The notes below the pieces were generated by a model that had not been told where the DNA came from, did no database searches, and saw only the letters and a list, made by a program, of their open reading frames with translations. A stretch of 64,000 nt of DNA from NCBI GenBank assembly GCA_948146395.1, contig OX411554.1, positions 38,231,730-38,295,729 of the forward strand, in the 5' to 3' direction. This DNA comes from Fragum whitleyi. Its lineage: Eukaryota > Mollusca > Bivalvia > Cardiida > Cardiidae. This document shows positions 33,221 through 45,140 of the stretch, one piece after another. A program made the position numbers and the translations under genes. How positions within the stretch are numbered: the first letter of the stretch is position 1; each line of letters begins with the position of its first letter.

Positions 33221-34570
33221 ATAATAAAACAAATTAAGGAACAATCTTTCCGAAGCCAACTTGTTCCAAATCCAAATATTTATGACATCACTTAACCCTA
33301 GTGTACATGTGCTGAGCTATGAAGTACTCGAGTCACCCCTACCTGGAGATTAAAGGCAAGCCGCCGACACAAGCTACGGATTGTTTAACACAGATAGATT
33401 TCACACACAGTTTCTGATGTTTTTATGCAACAGAATAATTATTTACGAACTTAAAATAAATTTGATTTCTAGTAAGACATTTTCCCGATCTTAATCATTA
33501 GTTTGTTAGAGTCAATTGGAGATTTTGAATTTTCAATAAAATTATTATTTTAAGTTGTGTCTACCCCATTTCACTCTTGAGTTCCTTTCTCAGCAATTGC
33601 TAAAAAAGCTAAGTGAGGCAGGGCCAGTGATATTTTTGGTTAAAATTTTATGCATTGGGGAATCTCCAGTATAATTTATTCATTTATTGGGTCAAAATTG
33701 AATTTAATCTCATCCCTTATTCGAACCTCAAAAAGATCGTAAGTGCAGCTTTTTCTGTGCAAAAACAGTGATTCCTTCGATCTGTCAATCAAAATCGTTT
33801 GCAGTAATTAAACCTTTTAAAATGAAATATGCTATGCTTTTAATATCTCAAAGAAAAAAATATGTTTTAGTAAATATTTGAATATTTGACATGTTTTTTA
33901 TTTGTTTATTTAGAAACGGAAGCCAAAACTAATGTTCCAAATTATTTTTTTCTGTATCAATAGAAAACGAAGATGTAAATTGCGACCCATGGTTCTGAAA
34001 ATTTGTCCCTAAAATTTCTTGGGGAAAATTTTGACCTTCAAGATCAAGTCTTTAATTTTGAAAAGCTGATGGTGTTTGCCACAGAGCAAGGACCGCAAAT
34101 TTACATGTTTGATATTTATATAATTACAAATTGATATAAAACTAGTGTTACTGTCACATTTTTTCTTCAATTTTGTTTAATTTGATTCGGTCTGACAGAA
34201 TTCTTTCAGTCTGACAGCTAGATTTTGAAACCCTGTTAGACCAGTTGTCTGACACTTTTACTGAAATTTCGGGAATTCTGAAAAACACTCTCTATGAATC
34301 ATACATACGCCCCTTAATCAGTGTATAACATTATGTTACAGTCATATAATTTAGATCTACAATGAATCTCATGCAACTGAAAGGGCGAAGTAGATGTCGA
34401 TGGTGTCTATTTTCTGCTGAACGAAATTCTGTTGCAAGGCTACCAAATTTATTGAACGCAACTCATTCCGAACTTCTTCTGCCATCCTGTGTACTGTACT
34501 TTACCGCGTAAAAAACTTCAACCGGTGCGCGCGTAATTAATACGGTCACGTGATAGTAGATTGCACTTCA
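33221..34570. other. No gene recognised in 1.35 kb
   Basis: AT-rich; no ORF over 60 codons with recognisable motifs, no clear repeat. Confidence 0.45.
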
Positions 34571-35920
34571 CGCATTGAAGAAATATGTTGATGTATTGAA
34601 GTGATACATATTTGTGTATTGGGAACTTACAATGTATTTAACTTTTATATGCACGCATTGATGTTTTTCCTACATGTATTGAAATTTTATATTCTCGATT
34701 TGATATTTTACCTGCGAAAATCGAAATTTTGTATTCACACATTAATGTTTTATCTTCGTATATTGAGGTTTTATATTCGTATCTTTAGGTTTTTATCTTC
34801 GTATATTAATGTTTTATCTTCGTGTATTAAGGTTTTATGATCTTGCATTGATGTTTTATCATCACGTATTTCAGTTTTATATTCACACACTGCAATTTAT
34901 CTGTAGGTATTGAAGTTTTATATTCACATATTATTGTTTTATCTTCGTATATTGAAAATCTATGTTCACACATTGATGTTTTATCTTCGTATATTGAGGT
35001 TTTATCTTCAAAAATTAGAGTTTCATATTCACACATTGATAACTTACCTTCATGCATAGAAGTTAAATATTCAGGCATCGGTGTTTTATCTTCGTGTATT
35101 GAAGTATTATATTCATGCTTAATTCTCTAACCACCATGCATTGATGTATCATATCTATGCATTAATATTTTATCTTGGTGTATTTAAGCATTATATTCAT
35201 GCAATAATGCTTTATCTTCGCCTATTGGAGTTTTATATCCATGTATTAACGTTTTGCGTTCATGTAATTAAGTTTTATATTCATGCATTGATATCTTATC
35301 TTCATGTATTGAAGTTTTATATTCACGCATTGTAGATTTATATTCGCGTATGGAAATTTTGCATTCACGCATCGATGTTTTATCTCCGTGTATTTAAGTT
35401 TTATAGTCACAAATTGATATCTTATCTTCGTATATTGAAATTTTATATTCACGCATTAATGTTTTCTCATCGTGTATTGACGTTTTATATTCACGCATTA
35501 TTGTTTTTCTTTCATGCATTGAAGTTTTATAATCAAACATTGATGTTTTACCATCGTGTATTGAAGTTTCATATACAAGCATTGGAGTTTTAAACTTTAA
35601 TATTAACGCATTTCTGTTTCATCTCCGTGTTTTTTAGTTTTATATTCACGCATTGATATTTTATCTTCATGTATTAAAGTTTTATATTCACGCATTTATG
35701 TTTTATCTTCATATATTGACGTTTTATATTCACATATTGATGTTTTACCTTCATGCATTGAAGTTTTATGTTCACGCATTCATGTTTTATCTTCGTGTAT
35801 TGAAGTTTTATTTTCATTAATTAATGTTTTATCTTCAAGTATTATAATTATATCTCCGTGCCTAGTTATTTTACCTCTATGTAATATATTTTTGGCATAT
35901 ATGACAGCTCTGGCGTTCCA
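34571..35920 (-). repeat. 42-bp minisatellite array, inverted copy
   Basis: Reverse complement of the 27468-28345 array (TATATTCACGCATTGATGTT, TTATCTTCGTGTATTGAAGT), about 30 units, more degenerate at its left end. It ends with GGCATATATGACAGCTCTGG, the same flank in inverse. Confidence 0.85.
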
Positions 35921-36003
35921 TAACCAAGGGTTACGAATGTTTTACTTATCTTGGTATTCGAGAAGAAGCTATCGATTCGATACCCCTTGACTCGTGAAGA
36001 TGA
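35921..36003 (-). repeat. Copy of an 85-bp mobile segment
   Basis: AACCAAGGGTTACGAATGTT, GAGAAGAAGCTATCGATTCG and CCCCTTGACTCGTG are the reverse complement of the insertion at 37940-38024. It adjoins the minisatellite flank. Confidence 0.7.
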
Positions 36004-36032
36004 AGGATTGACCAATTCTATTAACCCGTTTA

Positions 36033-36459
36033 TAGTATGTAACATAGTGTAATTGACAAGGTAAATAATTTTGGAAGGATTTTTGAATGAAATCGAATGA
36101 GTGTGTGAAGCGAATTTTAAGTGAAATTTGAGGGAGGTAATTCAATATCGCTTATTTATTTCAGGATGATGATTTGCTCCCTTTAATAAGATATGCTTAC
36201 AAGTTCTATAAATAGCTTCTCATTTCCTCAAGAACTAATCGGACAATAGCAATTTTAATTAAGTTAGTGAAACCGCGATTTTTTCAGCTATTTTAATTTT
36301 GAATGTAATTGTTGATCTGATCTATTTTAGTCATTTTGGTGTGTTTTCCAATGGTGTAAGTGAGTGTTTGAAATGAATTGATCGATGAAATGATGAATGG
36401 GTGATTTAAAATGGTTTTGATTAATATGAATGTCAAGTTCGCGACTAACTAACTAACTG
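36033..36459 (+). mobile_element. MITE-A1 copy, hairpin damaged
   Basis: TAGTATGTAACATAGTGTAA to GCGACTAACTAACTAACTG|TA. Hairpin centre reduced to TTATTTATTTCAGGATGATG before TTTGCTCCCTTTAATAAG. Confidence 0.8.
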
Positions 36460-37062
36460 TATCTCGGGGGTTTTTGGACGAAATTAGTTTTTCGATGAAA
36501 GTAACTTGATATCTGCAAATCTTTGCGTTGATTCAGCGTGTATTTTTTTTTTATATGATCATAGTTTCAAAACTTCGTAAACTAATAATCAATATAGGAC
36601 AAGAAACAAACTCAGGATGTGATTTTTCAAACCTTGGTTAAAATAACGATTTTTTTTAAATTTCTATCTTAAAGCTTATTGAGTGTTTTTTTTCTTTTGT
36701 AGTAAACTACGAGATTATAGATCCACAAGAAAGAGTGAGGTTCGAGAAACCGTTATCTCCAATCACTTTCAATGTAATCTCGCACTTGAAATATATAAAA
36801 TTGTCTGAAGGGAGGTCAATCTATCAGTCTGACTATAAATTCTCTGCATTTGTTATCTCCCTTTTTTACAATAACGACCTCCGATAGAACAGACAAGAAA
36901 ACGTATTCAGTATAATGCATCAAACTCATCTCGAGATAAATCAATTGTCGCCTGTTATCCCTGTTAGATGATTGGCTTCGCAATTTTCTTGTTGTTCATG
37001 ACATTTTTCTACTGTTCACGGAGATTTGGCGGAAAGAAATGATTAAGTTCAGCCTGCACATA
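36460..37062. other. No gene recognised
   Basis: A weak GAAGGGAGGTCAATC...TTATCTCCCTTTTTTACA pair at about 36808-36875 may be a relic hairpin related to MITE-A. Confidence 0.4.
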
Positions 37063-37496
37063 CAGTTAATAGTAACATCGAGAATTTGACACTCCTACCG
37101 ATCGAAATCTTTCTAAAGCACTCCATTTATTCATTCCAAACACTCACTCAAATCAATCAAAAACGCTTCAAAATCATTTGAAAACATTTCGAAATCGTTC
37201 AAGACGATCAACATTTAATTCAAATCGGTAAAATTATTCCACGATTTTATCGGTGTTACGGTGTTATTAAAGTGTCCACGAAGACAGACAAAAAGAGAAG
37301 TACGTATATTTTATTATTATCATTTTGGGGGGGGGGGGGCGCTTAATAAATATTGCTGTTTTGTTCATCATTAACAAAATTAGAGAGATTGGATCACCTC
37401 CCTTTAGTTTCACTCAAAACTCGCTCTATACAGTCATTAAATTTCATTCCAAAATCATTCCAAAATCATTCATCTTTTCTATTTCACGATGTTCAT
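37063..37496 (-). mobile_element. MITE-A2 copy with G12 run
   Basis: TA|CAGTTAATAGTAACATCGAG to TTTCACGATGTTCATTTTG. A G-run at 37327 replaces the AAAGGGAGGT arm. Hairpin ATTGCTGTTTTGTTCATCATTAAC. Confidence 0.8.
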
Positions 37497-37874
37497 TTTG
37501 ACATATATTCAGTCTACCCCGGTATCTTTAAAGGCCTCTTTTTGCGTTTAAATTTTTGCCACAATTACAATTGGTCTCAATTAATACCACGAACCCAGTG
37601 GGCGTTTGATAAAGATTAGCTATTTTGTAGAAGCATCCTCTTGATTAAGAAACTACGAATCACTTTCATTCAAATCGTTTTCGTTACTTTAAGACCGAAT
37701 CATCAAATACAAAACATCCCAAGTCTAGCGTACTTTTGATAACGTCGTATAAATGTCTTAACCTCGACCAAAACCATTCTAAAACACTCACTCAGCGGTC
37801 CTTTCATTCATTCCAAAAAGTCACCGAAAGCTCAAAATTACTAAAATATATAATTTTAACAACTAAATTCAAAT

Positions 37875-38112
37875 GAAGGTGGTGGGACTTCGCAACATAT
37901 CGGACCACATGTTCTTTCACAATGTTTACCGAGGTTTCCATCTTCAAGTCAAGGGGAATCGAATCGATAGCTTCTTCTCGAAGATAAGTATTAAAACGTT
38001 CGTAACCCTTGGCTCGACAAAATGCGAGGTTTCCTAATGAAGATCGGTAGGAAACCTCGGTTTACACTGTTAAAGCTCATTACTCTAAACTATTACGGGT
38101 CCACTACCTTAA
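37875..38112. mobile_element. MITE-E copy 3, itself interrupted
   Basis: GAAGGTGGTGGGACTTCGCA to TTACGGGTCCACTACCTT, with TTTACCGAGGTTTCC and GGAAACCTCGGTTTACACTG arms. The hairpin contains the 85-bp insertion. Confidence 0.8.
37940..38024 (+). mobile_element. 85-bp insertion with 10-bp target duplication
   Basis: CGAGGTTTCC occurs at 37930-37939 and again at 38025-38034, bracketing a sequence absent from the other MITE-E copies. The insert (TCAAGGGGAATCGAATCGAT, GTAACCCTTGG) has an inverted relative at 35921-36003. No TIR obvious. Confidence 0.75.
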
Positions 38113-38426
38113 AAATCGCTAGAATAAATTCACCGTTTCACTGACTTAAATCGTTTTTGTAAGCGTATGTTGGGTTCGTGAATACATAGAAAGCTATTCA
38201 TATTACCAGTATATATTTTTGTTTATCAAAGAGAGATTATAGATATCGTTAATTTTGTTCATATTTAACAAAATTAGCTCCCTCCCTCTAATTCCATTCG
38301 AAACTCACTCACACTAATTCAATGTCATTCCAAAATAATTCAAATATCATTCAGCTTATCAATTGCATGATGTTCTCAACTAGAATCAAAGATCTAGTTA
38401 GGATTCTATGCTTGTCTTTGACTTTC

Positions 38427-38638
38427 GGTGGCGGCAAATATCCTTTCCGACGTTTGTCTCTCACGAATTGGTAGATAATCGTTAACCTATTTGAGATAGC
38501 AGTCAGAGGCTAGGGAAGGGTGTAATGGTAGTACAGGTGAAAGCAATACCAGGAATCCATTGTTAGGTGCTTTGGCCGCCGCGATATAACTGCGAAATTG
38601 TTGAAAGCGGCGTAAAACCCATTCAAACAATCAATTGT
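38427..38638 (+). mobile_element. SINE fragment lacking most of the tRNA head
   Basis: Starts GGTGGCGGCAAATATCCTTT, runs through GGAATCCATTGTTAGGTGCT and CCGCCGCGATATAACTGCGA, and ends GCGGCGTAAAACCCATTCAA plus CAATCAAT. Confidence 0.8.
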
Positions 38639-38698
38639 GTTTGACCTTCTTGTTGTTTTGTGTTTAATCAAACAAAAGATTTCTTCCCTGAAACAGCT

Positions 38699-38770
38699 GG
38701 CTCCATAGCTCAGTGGTTAGAGCGCCTGTCTAGTAAACAGGAGGTCGAGGGTTCGATCCCCTCTGGAGCC
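38699..38770 (+). tRNA. tRNA-Thr (anticodon AGU)
   Basis: This is a 72-base cloverleaf without an intron. The acceptor stem GGCTCCA pairs with TGGAGCC. The D arm GCTC...GAGC contains an A-box (TAGCTCAGTGGTTAGAG). The anticodon stem CCTGT/ACAGG carries loop CTAGTAA with anticodon AGT, which reads ACU. The T arm GAGGG/CCCTC has loop TTCGATC with a perfect B-box (GGTTCGATCCC). A TTTT run directly after the gene fits RNA polymerase III termination. All stems pair fully, so the gene looks functional. It sits about 60 bases downstream of a SINE fragment. Confidence 0.95.
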
Positions 38771-39480
38771 TTTTGCAATCAAATAATTTGGCCTCTTCAC
38801 CATTACACATTGATGCATTTTAACACGGCGATTGCTTTTTGTTTAATTCGATTTTCGCTGTAATGGTATTTTCTAAGCACAGTCATTCGCTTTGCTAAAG
38901 CAAAGGAATAACCGTCTTTAATGCGTTTCGGTGGATTATCATTTCCAATTGCGTAACTACCAATACGCACATTACGCAAGTGTGTAATTGAAATAAATCG
39001 CCTTTCAAAAAAATGTCGTTGATGAATGATCATAACATCGAAAGTACAGCTTGTTCAAGCTGTAGTTGAGATGTTTTGATTATTTACGAACGCTATTATC
39101 ATAGAATAGGGGAGCGGGCGGAGGACATATATATCCTATATATTCTATGTAGATTTTGGAGGTCAAATTTGTAAAGTTTACGTTGAACCCTTTGTAAATG
39201 ATATATAAAAGATATGTCCGGTTTTGTTCTTTTTCATTAAAGCTTTTAATTTCAAAGATCATCTATTGAAAATACGGAATATCCATATTGGCCCTATCTT
39301 AAGAACATAGGGACTGTTTTCTCCGGCAATGGATCGCAAGTGACGTTGATTTGGTCCAAATGACGTATATAGCGTTTTGACTTTTTTCACGTTACATACA
39401 TCGTAGCATAGAAAAGTTTTGCATGACAGCCTTGTTGTATCGATTTAAAATAGGAAGTCATTAAAACCAACCAACCAACA
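38771..39480. other. No gene; family G and palindrome fragments
   Basis: GCGTTTCGGTGGATTATCA at 38920 resembles family G; ACAGCTTGTTCAAGCTGTAG at 39051 is a small palindrome like that at 21594. Confidence 0.4.
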
Positions 39481-39482
39481 AA

Positions 39483-39516
39483 CAACGACAACAACAACAA
39501 CAACAACAACAACAAA
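39483..39516. repeat. (CAA)n microsatellite
   Basis: About ten CAA units. Confidence 0.9.
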
Positions 39517-40030
39517 ATGGCAGAGAATTGCAAGCAATATTTGTTTGTGAATTTTTTGTTGGATCATGAAATAATGACCTTTTCTGTCAATTCTTGATTA
39601 ACCCAACACTCATTTCATTAATCACGCCTTTTTTTATTATGCATGACATTTTTTTTCTAATTTTTGGGGTTCTTCAGGCCGAGCTTTTAACGGCGTTGTT
39701 CAGAACAGTTGAAACAACGTTGTGTTAGCCCCTTTCCTTTTACTGTGAACTTAAATACTCGAGTTTTGTAGATTAAATTTTGTCCTCGCTTGGATTAGAC
39801 CGACTCGTTATTAATGAATCTAATGTAGTTGTTATTACTTAGTTTTATTCTTAGACCGTAGAGCAAAGTTTTACAACCATCGTCTATAGAAAGGTTTAAC
39901 CGTCTACTTTACAATTACGCTACCTTCATTCATGTTCTATTTCTCATAAAAGATGTTGCCTTGTTTGAATATTTGAGATAAAAAAGACAAGACTTTAAAA
40001 ATTGATCGAAATTATAGGCTTGTTTTTTTT
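39517..40030. other. No gene recognised
   Basis: AT-rich with no coding or repeat signal identified. Confidence 0.4.
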
Positions 40031-40045
40031 GTTTGTATGTTTTGT

Positions 40046-40056
40046 GTATGTGTGTG

Positions 40057-40108
<52 letters not shown>

Positions 40109-40123
40109 TGGGGGGGGGGGGGG
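40046..40123. repeat. (GT)n, T-run and G-run composite
   Basis: (GT)n of about 40 bases, then a T19 run and a G14 run; likely length-variable. Confidence 0.9.
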
Positions 40124-40133
40124 GCTTTTTCTT

Positions 40134-40500
40134 AAATGCCTTTACGTGGATTATCGAGAAATAACGGTAGATTATAATTGATAAAGACATCGATTAATCG
40201 GTGAAATGATCAAGCACTTTTACCCTGCTTTCGTTCATTTCATCCTATCTGACGTCATCAAAGCAGAGCTCAATAGGTGACGTCATCATGGACGTTCCAT
40301 AGCAGGCACGTACAAAATGACGCGTTTTAAGGAACGTCGTCCTTAAATTCTCTCATTTGGTCTCATTTTTGCATTAAAGAAGTAGAATATCCGTTTGATA
40401 TTTCATTTCGTGAAAAACAAAAGCTTTATTTTCGCTCGTTGCTCTACAACACGTGAAAATATTTTTTTGTTTACTCAATGAATTATGAATCGCATTTACA
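40134..40500 (+). repeat. Repeat family G, copy 2
   Basis: TTATCGAGAAATAACGGTAG, CATTTCATCCTATCTGACGT, AAAATGACGCG, AGTAGAATATCCGTTTGAT and ACTCAATGAATTATGAATCG match 25768-26170. The palindromic end is decayed and followed by (CA)n. Confidence 0.7.
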
Positions 40501-40611
40501 CACACACACACACACAAAAATCCTTTGTTTCTATCCAACCATTTCATTTTTCCATTTAGCTCAATTCTAATGTCAATATTCGAAGAAGAATGGTACATTA
40601 CATTGTAATTG

Positions 40612-40800
40612 TCAGTCAGTCGGTCGGTCGGTCGGTCGGATGGTCGGTCCGTCGGTTCGTTCGTAAAACTTTTTTGACCGGAGCATATCTCAAAAAGTAT
40701 GCAAGCTAGAATAATGGAGCTTCACAGATGGGTATATCTCATTGAGGAGAAGTGCAGTGCGCAAGAACCATAATTCTACTCGTCAAATTGTTTTTGGTAT
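40612..40800 (+). repeat. (GGTC)n with adjoining repeat-core fragment
   Basis: GTCGGTCGGTCGGTCGGTCGG followed by GAGCATATCTCAAAAAGTAT and TATCTCATTGAGGAGAAGTG. The simple repeat plus core layout matches elements P and Q; end hairpins not seen. Confidence 0.55.
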
Positions 40801-41427
40801 TACCCATTGATAATTGACAAATAATAAGTCATTGGCCTACTCTTAAGGGAGCATACGTTTTACAATCATATCTTGTTTTGTTGGATGATCACGAAATCAA
40901 AGCCAAAGCAACGGCTCGTGCTTCGTCGCAATTGGTCGAGCTAAAGAATTCCCCCTGCAATATTAAATAAGTAAAAGTATGGTAGTATAAAAAACGAAAG
41001 TCCGATGGCGATTTCAACAAACGCAAATTGTCATCTCGATAGTACATGTATTTATAGTTGTTGTGTTGTTTAATAATTGCAACGTAATTTTTTTTTTTTT
41101 TGTTATTTGTATTTTTCTTGAATTGTATTTCCAACCAATTGACATTTTTTTCGTATCCTTGAGTTTTTTTTCGATGGGCCGCTATTCGAACCATAAACCA
41201 TTTTTATTTGTCTAAAACTGAAATCATAAATTTAAGTGCAATGTAACGATTATACGTGCATTTCACAAAATTTACAGGCGTGTCGCCTATAAAACTATGC
41301 GGTAGGGGTTGATTGATGAATAGGACGGTTTTTACTTATTATTTCATCCGTACCTGTCACGATTTGAGACGATTCGTTTGTATTTGAATCCATGATAAAA
41401 TTAAGTGAATATTTTTTTTTAAATTTA
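40801..41427. other. No gene recognised
   Basis: AT-rich; the 101-codon minus-strand ORF has no recognisable motif and low-complexity Asn/Lys content. Confidence 0.4.
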
Positions 41428-41500
41428 TGGAGGTATGAAACTGAAAACCTTTCCAGATTTATATATGAATACGCAAAGTGTGTTCATGAAAGCCTTGTTG
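41428..41500. mobile_element. MITE-F fragment
   Basis: TGGAGGTATGAAACTGAAAACC and ATGAATACGCAAAGTG match the left side of MITE-F. Confidence 0.6.
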
Positions 41501-41764
41501 AATCATATATGTAACAAATCATATATGTAACACATTTGTTACGTACAAGATCACATAAAGTATGTTATAAATGTGTTTGTCCGAAAAGGGGGGTTGACAT
41601 GAGAAGCATATATGTCATAGGTTTAATTGTCTATTTGTATTCAAACAATAAACAGCAAGAGCAACATCTTTATATTCTAAACACTACTGATATTATTCTC
41701 GAATGGAAAACAATAGTTAGCACAGTAACCAAAACGCTCACGATACTCATTCCAGCTTCAACCT

Positions 41765-42023
<259 letters not shown>

Positions 42024-42039
42024 CGCTTCTATTTCAATT

Positions 42040-42229
42040 ATATGAATCAGTGAAATTGCGATTTCTTTCTTGCTGTTTATACGTATCTTGAATAACGTTG
42101 GCGATTCTATCTTTTTTCAATGAGTCTGGAGGGTTTTTGAATGGTTTGAGTGGGTAAATGGAGCGCTGAACGAGTGATTTGGAATGTTTTTGATCGACAT
42201 GGAGCTCAATTTCACGATGTTTTTAACTG
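42040..42229 (+). mobile_element. MITE-A1 right half
   Basis: Starts at GAATCAGTGAAATTGCGATTT and ends TTTCACGATGTTTTTAACTG. The left half is absent and the (GA)n tract takes its place. Confidence 0.75.
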
Positions 42230-42345
42230 ATGTCTATTGTCAATTTTATTGCCATTTGGACAGGTTTTCCTGGAGAAAGAATTACTTATACTTAAATGTG
42301 AAATTAACACATTATATTACACCGAGATACCTCGGTAAAAAAGTT

Positions 42346-42348
<3 letters not shown>

Positions 42349-42378
<30 letters not shown>
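42349..42378. repeat. (GT)n microsatellite
   Basis: About 15 GT units followed by a G-rich stretch. Confidence 0.9.
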
Positions 42379-42530
42379 GGGGAGGGGTGAAGAGGCGAGG
42401 TTTTTAAGAAAGCATTGGTCTCAAGTTGTCGATCGCCGACTTGCAAGACAGGAATAAACGAACGTTAAATGTAACAAAACTAAGTATCGGCAGTTAACAG
42501 TTTTGTTACTGTTTTTTAGTGTACAGTGTA

Positions 42531-42963
42531 CAGTAAGTTTCATCGTGAAATTGACATTCATATAAGTCAAAACCATTATAAAGCGCTCACTCAGCACTCC
42601 ATTCATTCATTCATTCATTTATTCATTCATTCCGAGCACTCTCTCAAACAATTCAAAAACACCGGAAAATCAAAAAGAATCGACAACTTCATTCAAAATT
42701 AATAGAGCTAGAGAAAAAAATCGCGATTTCACTGACATAATTGAAATAATAAGCATGTGGTTGCTTCTTGAAAATATAGGAAGCTATTTGTATGCATATT
42801 TTATAAAAGGTAGGTGTGTGTGTGGGGGGGGGGGAGGGTTAATACACCCTGAACAAAATGAGCGATATTTGATTACCCCCTTTTAATTTCTCCCAAAACC
42901 TACTCATCGCACTCACTCAATTTCATTCCAAAGTCATTCAAAAATTATTCACATGTAATTAAC
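42531..42963 (-). mobile_element. MITE-A1 copy with damaged hairpin
   Basis: TA|CAGTAAGTTTCATCGTGAAA; A1 interior AATCGCGATTTCACTGACAT; a GTGTGTG plus G9 run replaces the left hairpin arm, leaving CCTGAACAAAATGAGCGAT. Right end worn at CACATGTAATTAACTC. Confidence 0.8.
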
Positions 42964-43082
42964 TCGAATATGGAATTGTGACTTAAGATTACAGTACGTT
43001 TGTAAACAATCGACGGGTCAAAATAGCGGAATCTCTATACATGTATATAGATCTGCTTATACCGTTGAAACAGACCCTTTTG

Positions 43083-43216
43083 ACCAACTATGCGTTCAGG
43101 ATGACAAACGGTGCAAACTATGTGCAATTTTTTCCCGCTTTGCACATAAATGTAAGTGTAAAGCGAGGTATAAATTATGAACAGTTACCACCGTTTTGTC
43201 AGCCTGAATGCGGGGC
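43083..43216. mobile_element. MITE-D hairpin element, copy 3
   Basis: TGCGTTCAGGATGACAAACG...CCCGCTTTGCAC pairs imperfectly with GTGTAAAGCGAGGTATAA...CCGTTTTGTCAGCCTGAATGC. Confidence 0.75.
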
Positions 43217-43559
43217 AGAGTCTTATGTTCGACATTCCTGTCATTAACAAGATGCAACTGAAAAAATCTTAATTATATTCAATCTTAATTATTTGTTTTA
43301 AACCATAATCGATAACCATTTTTGTAGCAGGGTTTTTATATGTACCTAAGGGTTTTCCCGATGTATTTTATCAAAGAAAACTGCAAGCCACAATGCAAAT
43401 AAATCGCTTTTCTAATAAACAACTTTATTTAAGTACAGACAAATTAGAGTTTTTTTGGTAATTATTTATTTCGAAACACCCTTACATGTAAAAGGACCTT
43501 CAATGACCGATTTTAACAATGATTTATTAGACAACATCGTCTAAATGTTAAAAGACTTA

Positions 43560-43610
43560 CAGTTAAAAACATCGTGAAATATACAAGAAGAATTATTTTG
43601 GAATGATTTT
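43560..43610 (+). mobile_element. MITE-A left-end fragment
   Basis: CAGTTAAAAACATCGTGAAA followed by TTTTGGAATGATTTT, then unrelated sequence. Confidence 0.65.
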
Positions 43611-44354
43611 AAGGCGGCAATGAACAGCCGCCTCCCGACTCTATTAACCGGAAGTGGGTTTTCGTTTATTTTAGGGCTCTTTTTGCACGTTGTTTTGAAA
43701 GACCGGTTTTTAAAGATTCTGCTTATTGGAATTAGGTAAAAAATGATGGTAAAAATCCATAACTTAGATTCTTGTCAATATTTGATATCAATTGAATGAC
43801 TGGATCAGTGAATTTTAAGTGTCATTCAATTAGGAGGGGTCACTATAAAATAACGAAAAACTTTCTTATTTGCATTGAAAGGTATGCTGAATTTTTACCA
43901 AATAAAGGAAAAATATATTTTTTAAACATATCGGAAAATAAGAAAAAAATCAATGGGTAATTTCTTCAAAAATAAGGTTTTTGTGGCATTTTCCTCTTTT
44001 AATTTGTAAAAATGTGTGCATTTTTAACTTTTGAAGGAACATTATGCAGATGCAAATGCAAAGAGAAATTTCCTTGGCAACATCCATTGTGTACATGAAT
44101 TAAGCCCATCAATATGTATGTCTTTTATAGCTTTCAGCTGGTACTGAGCTTATACTAAACCTAAAACGAATATTTACGTTTTACTGAAAAATGGCAAGTA
44201 CCACTCAAGGGCAGATAACTCTAGCATGAAAACGAGCATGGAAAGGCACCTTCAAATTTTGATATAATGACTATACAATGTTAATCTACAACATATGTGA
44301 ACAAGAAATAAAATCATTGGGCGGAAAAAATGACGCTGTGTGTCCATTGCTACC
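43611..44354. other. No gene recognised
   Basis: AT-rich, 0.75 kb without coding or repeat signal. A short GGCGG...CCGCC pair at 43612-43635. Confidence 0.4.
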
Positions 44355-44739
44355 TTAAGAATGATTTTGGATTGAAATTGAAAGAGTGTGTGGAACGAGT
44401 TTTGAGTGAAATCAAAGGAAGGTAATCCAATATTGATAATTTTGTTCAGCGTGAACAAAAATAGCGATATTCATTACCTCCCTTTAATAAAATATACGTA
44501 CTTTTCTTTTTGTGTGTCCTCGTGGACCAATTAGATTCTATAAAAATCCACACCAGCTAAGAAACTCGTAGAATAATTTGATCAATTTGAATTTATTGTT
44601 GATCGTCTTGAACGATTTCAAAATGAGCGTTCTTTGATTGATGTACGTGAATGTTTGGAATGAATGAATTTATCGCTGAGTGAACGGGTCAGGATGATTT
44701 TGATCGGAAGGTGTGTGAATTTCACGATGTAACTAGCTG
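44355..44739 (+). mobile_element. MITE-A2, left end missing
   Basis: Starts within TTAAGAATGATTTTGGATTG and ends TTTCACGATGTAACTAGCTG. Hairpin AATTTTGTTCAGCGTGAACAAAA; A2 interior CCACACCAGCTAAGAAACTCG. Confidence 0.8.
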
Positions 44740-44822
44740 TTTAAAGATAAATGAAGTTAAAGATCAATTGAAGATGATCAGTTTAGACATCAAAATGCAT
44801 GTATTTTGCAAATTAAAAATAC

Positions 44823-45140
44823 AGTAAGCAAAATTGTGAATTTGACACGGCTCCGATCAAAACTAGTCTAATTCACCCACTTAATACTCCATTCATTTAT
44901 TCCTTCATTCTTATCAAAATATTATTTTTTTCTTTTTTTCCTTCACCGACAAATCAGACGCTTAATTGTACACACCAGCCAAGGTAAAATTATGCGATGA
45001 TTCGATTGGTTTGAATCAAATTGAGATCGTTTTGACCGATATTGGAGCGTTTTTTATCTCTTTCGGAGCGATTTTTAGTGGTTGAAGTGAGCGTTGCAAA
45101 TGGACAGCTTCGGGAATAATTTAGAATAATTAAGAATGGT
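44823..45140 (+). mobile_element. Rearranged MITE-A2
   Basis: TA|CAGTAAGCAAAATTGTGAAT and ACTCCATTCATTTATTCC (right-end block inverted) are joined to an A2 interior in the forward direction (CACACCAGCCAAGGTAAAAT). The hairpin region is lost; an internal inversion or recombination is implied. Confidence 0.55.

Larger units (their letters stand above)
37740..38382 (-). mobile_element. MITE-A1 copy split by a nested MITE-E
   Basis: Left part GATAACGTCGTATAAATG to AACAACTAAATTCAAATG; right part from CACCGTTTCACTGACTT to TTGCATGATGTTCTCAACTA. MITE-E occupies 37875-38112. Confidence 0.8.
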
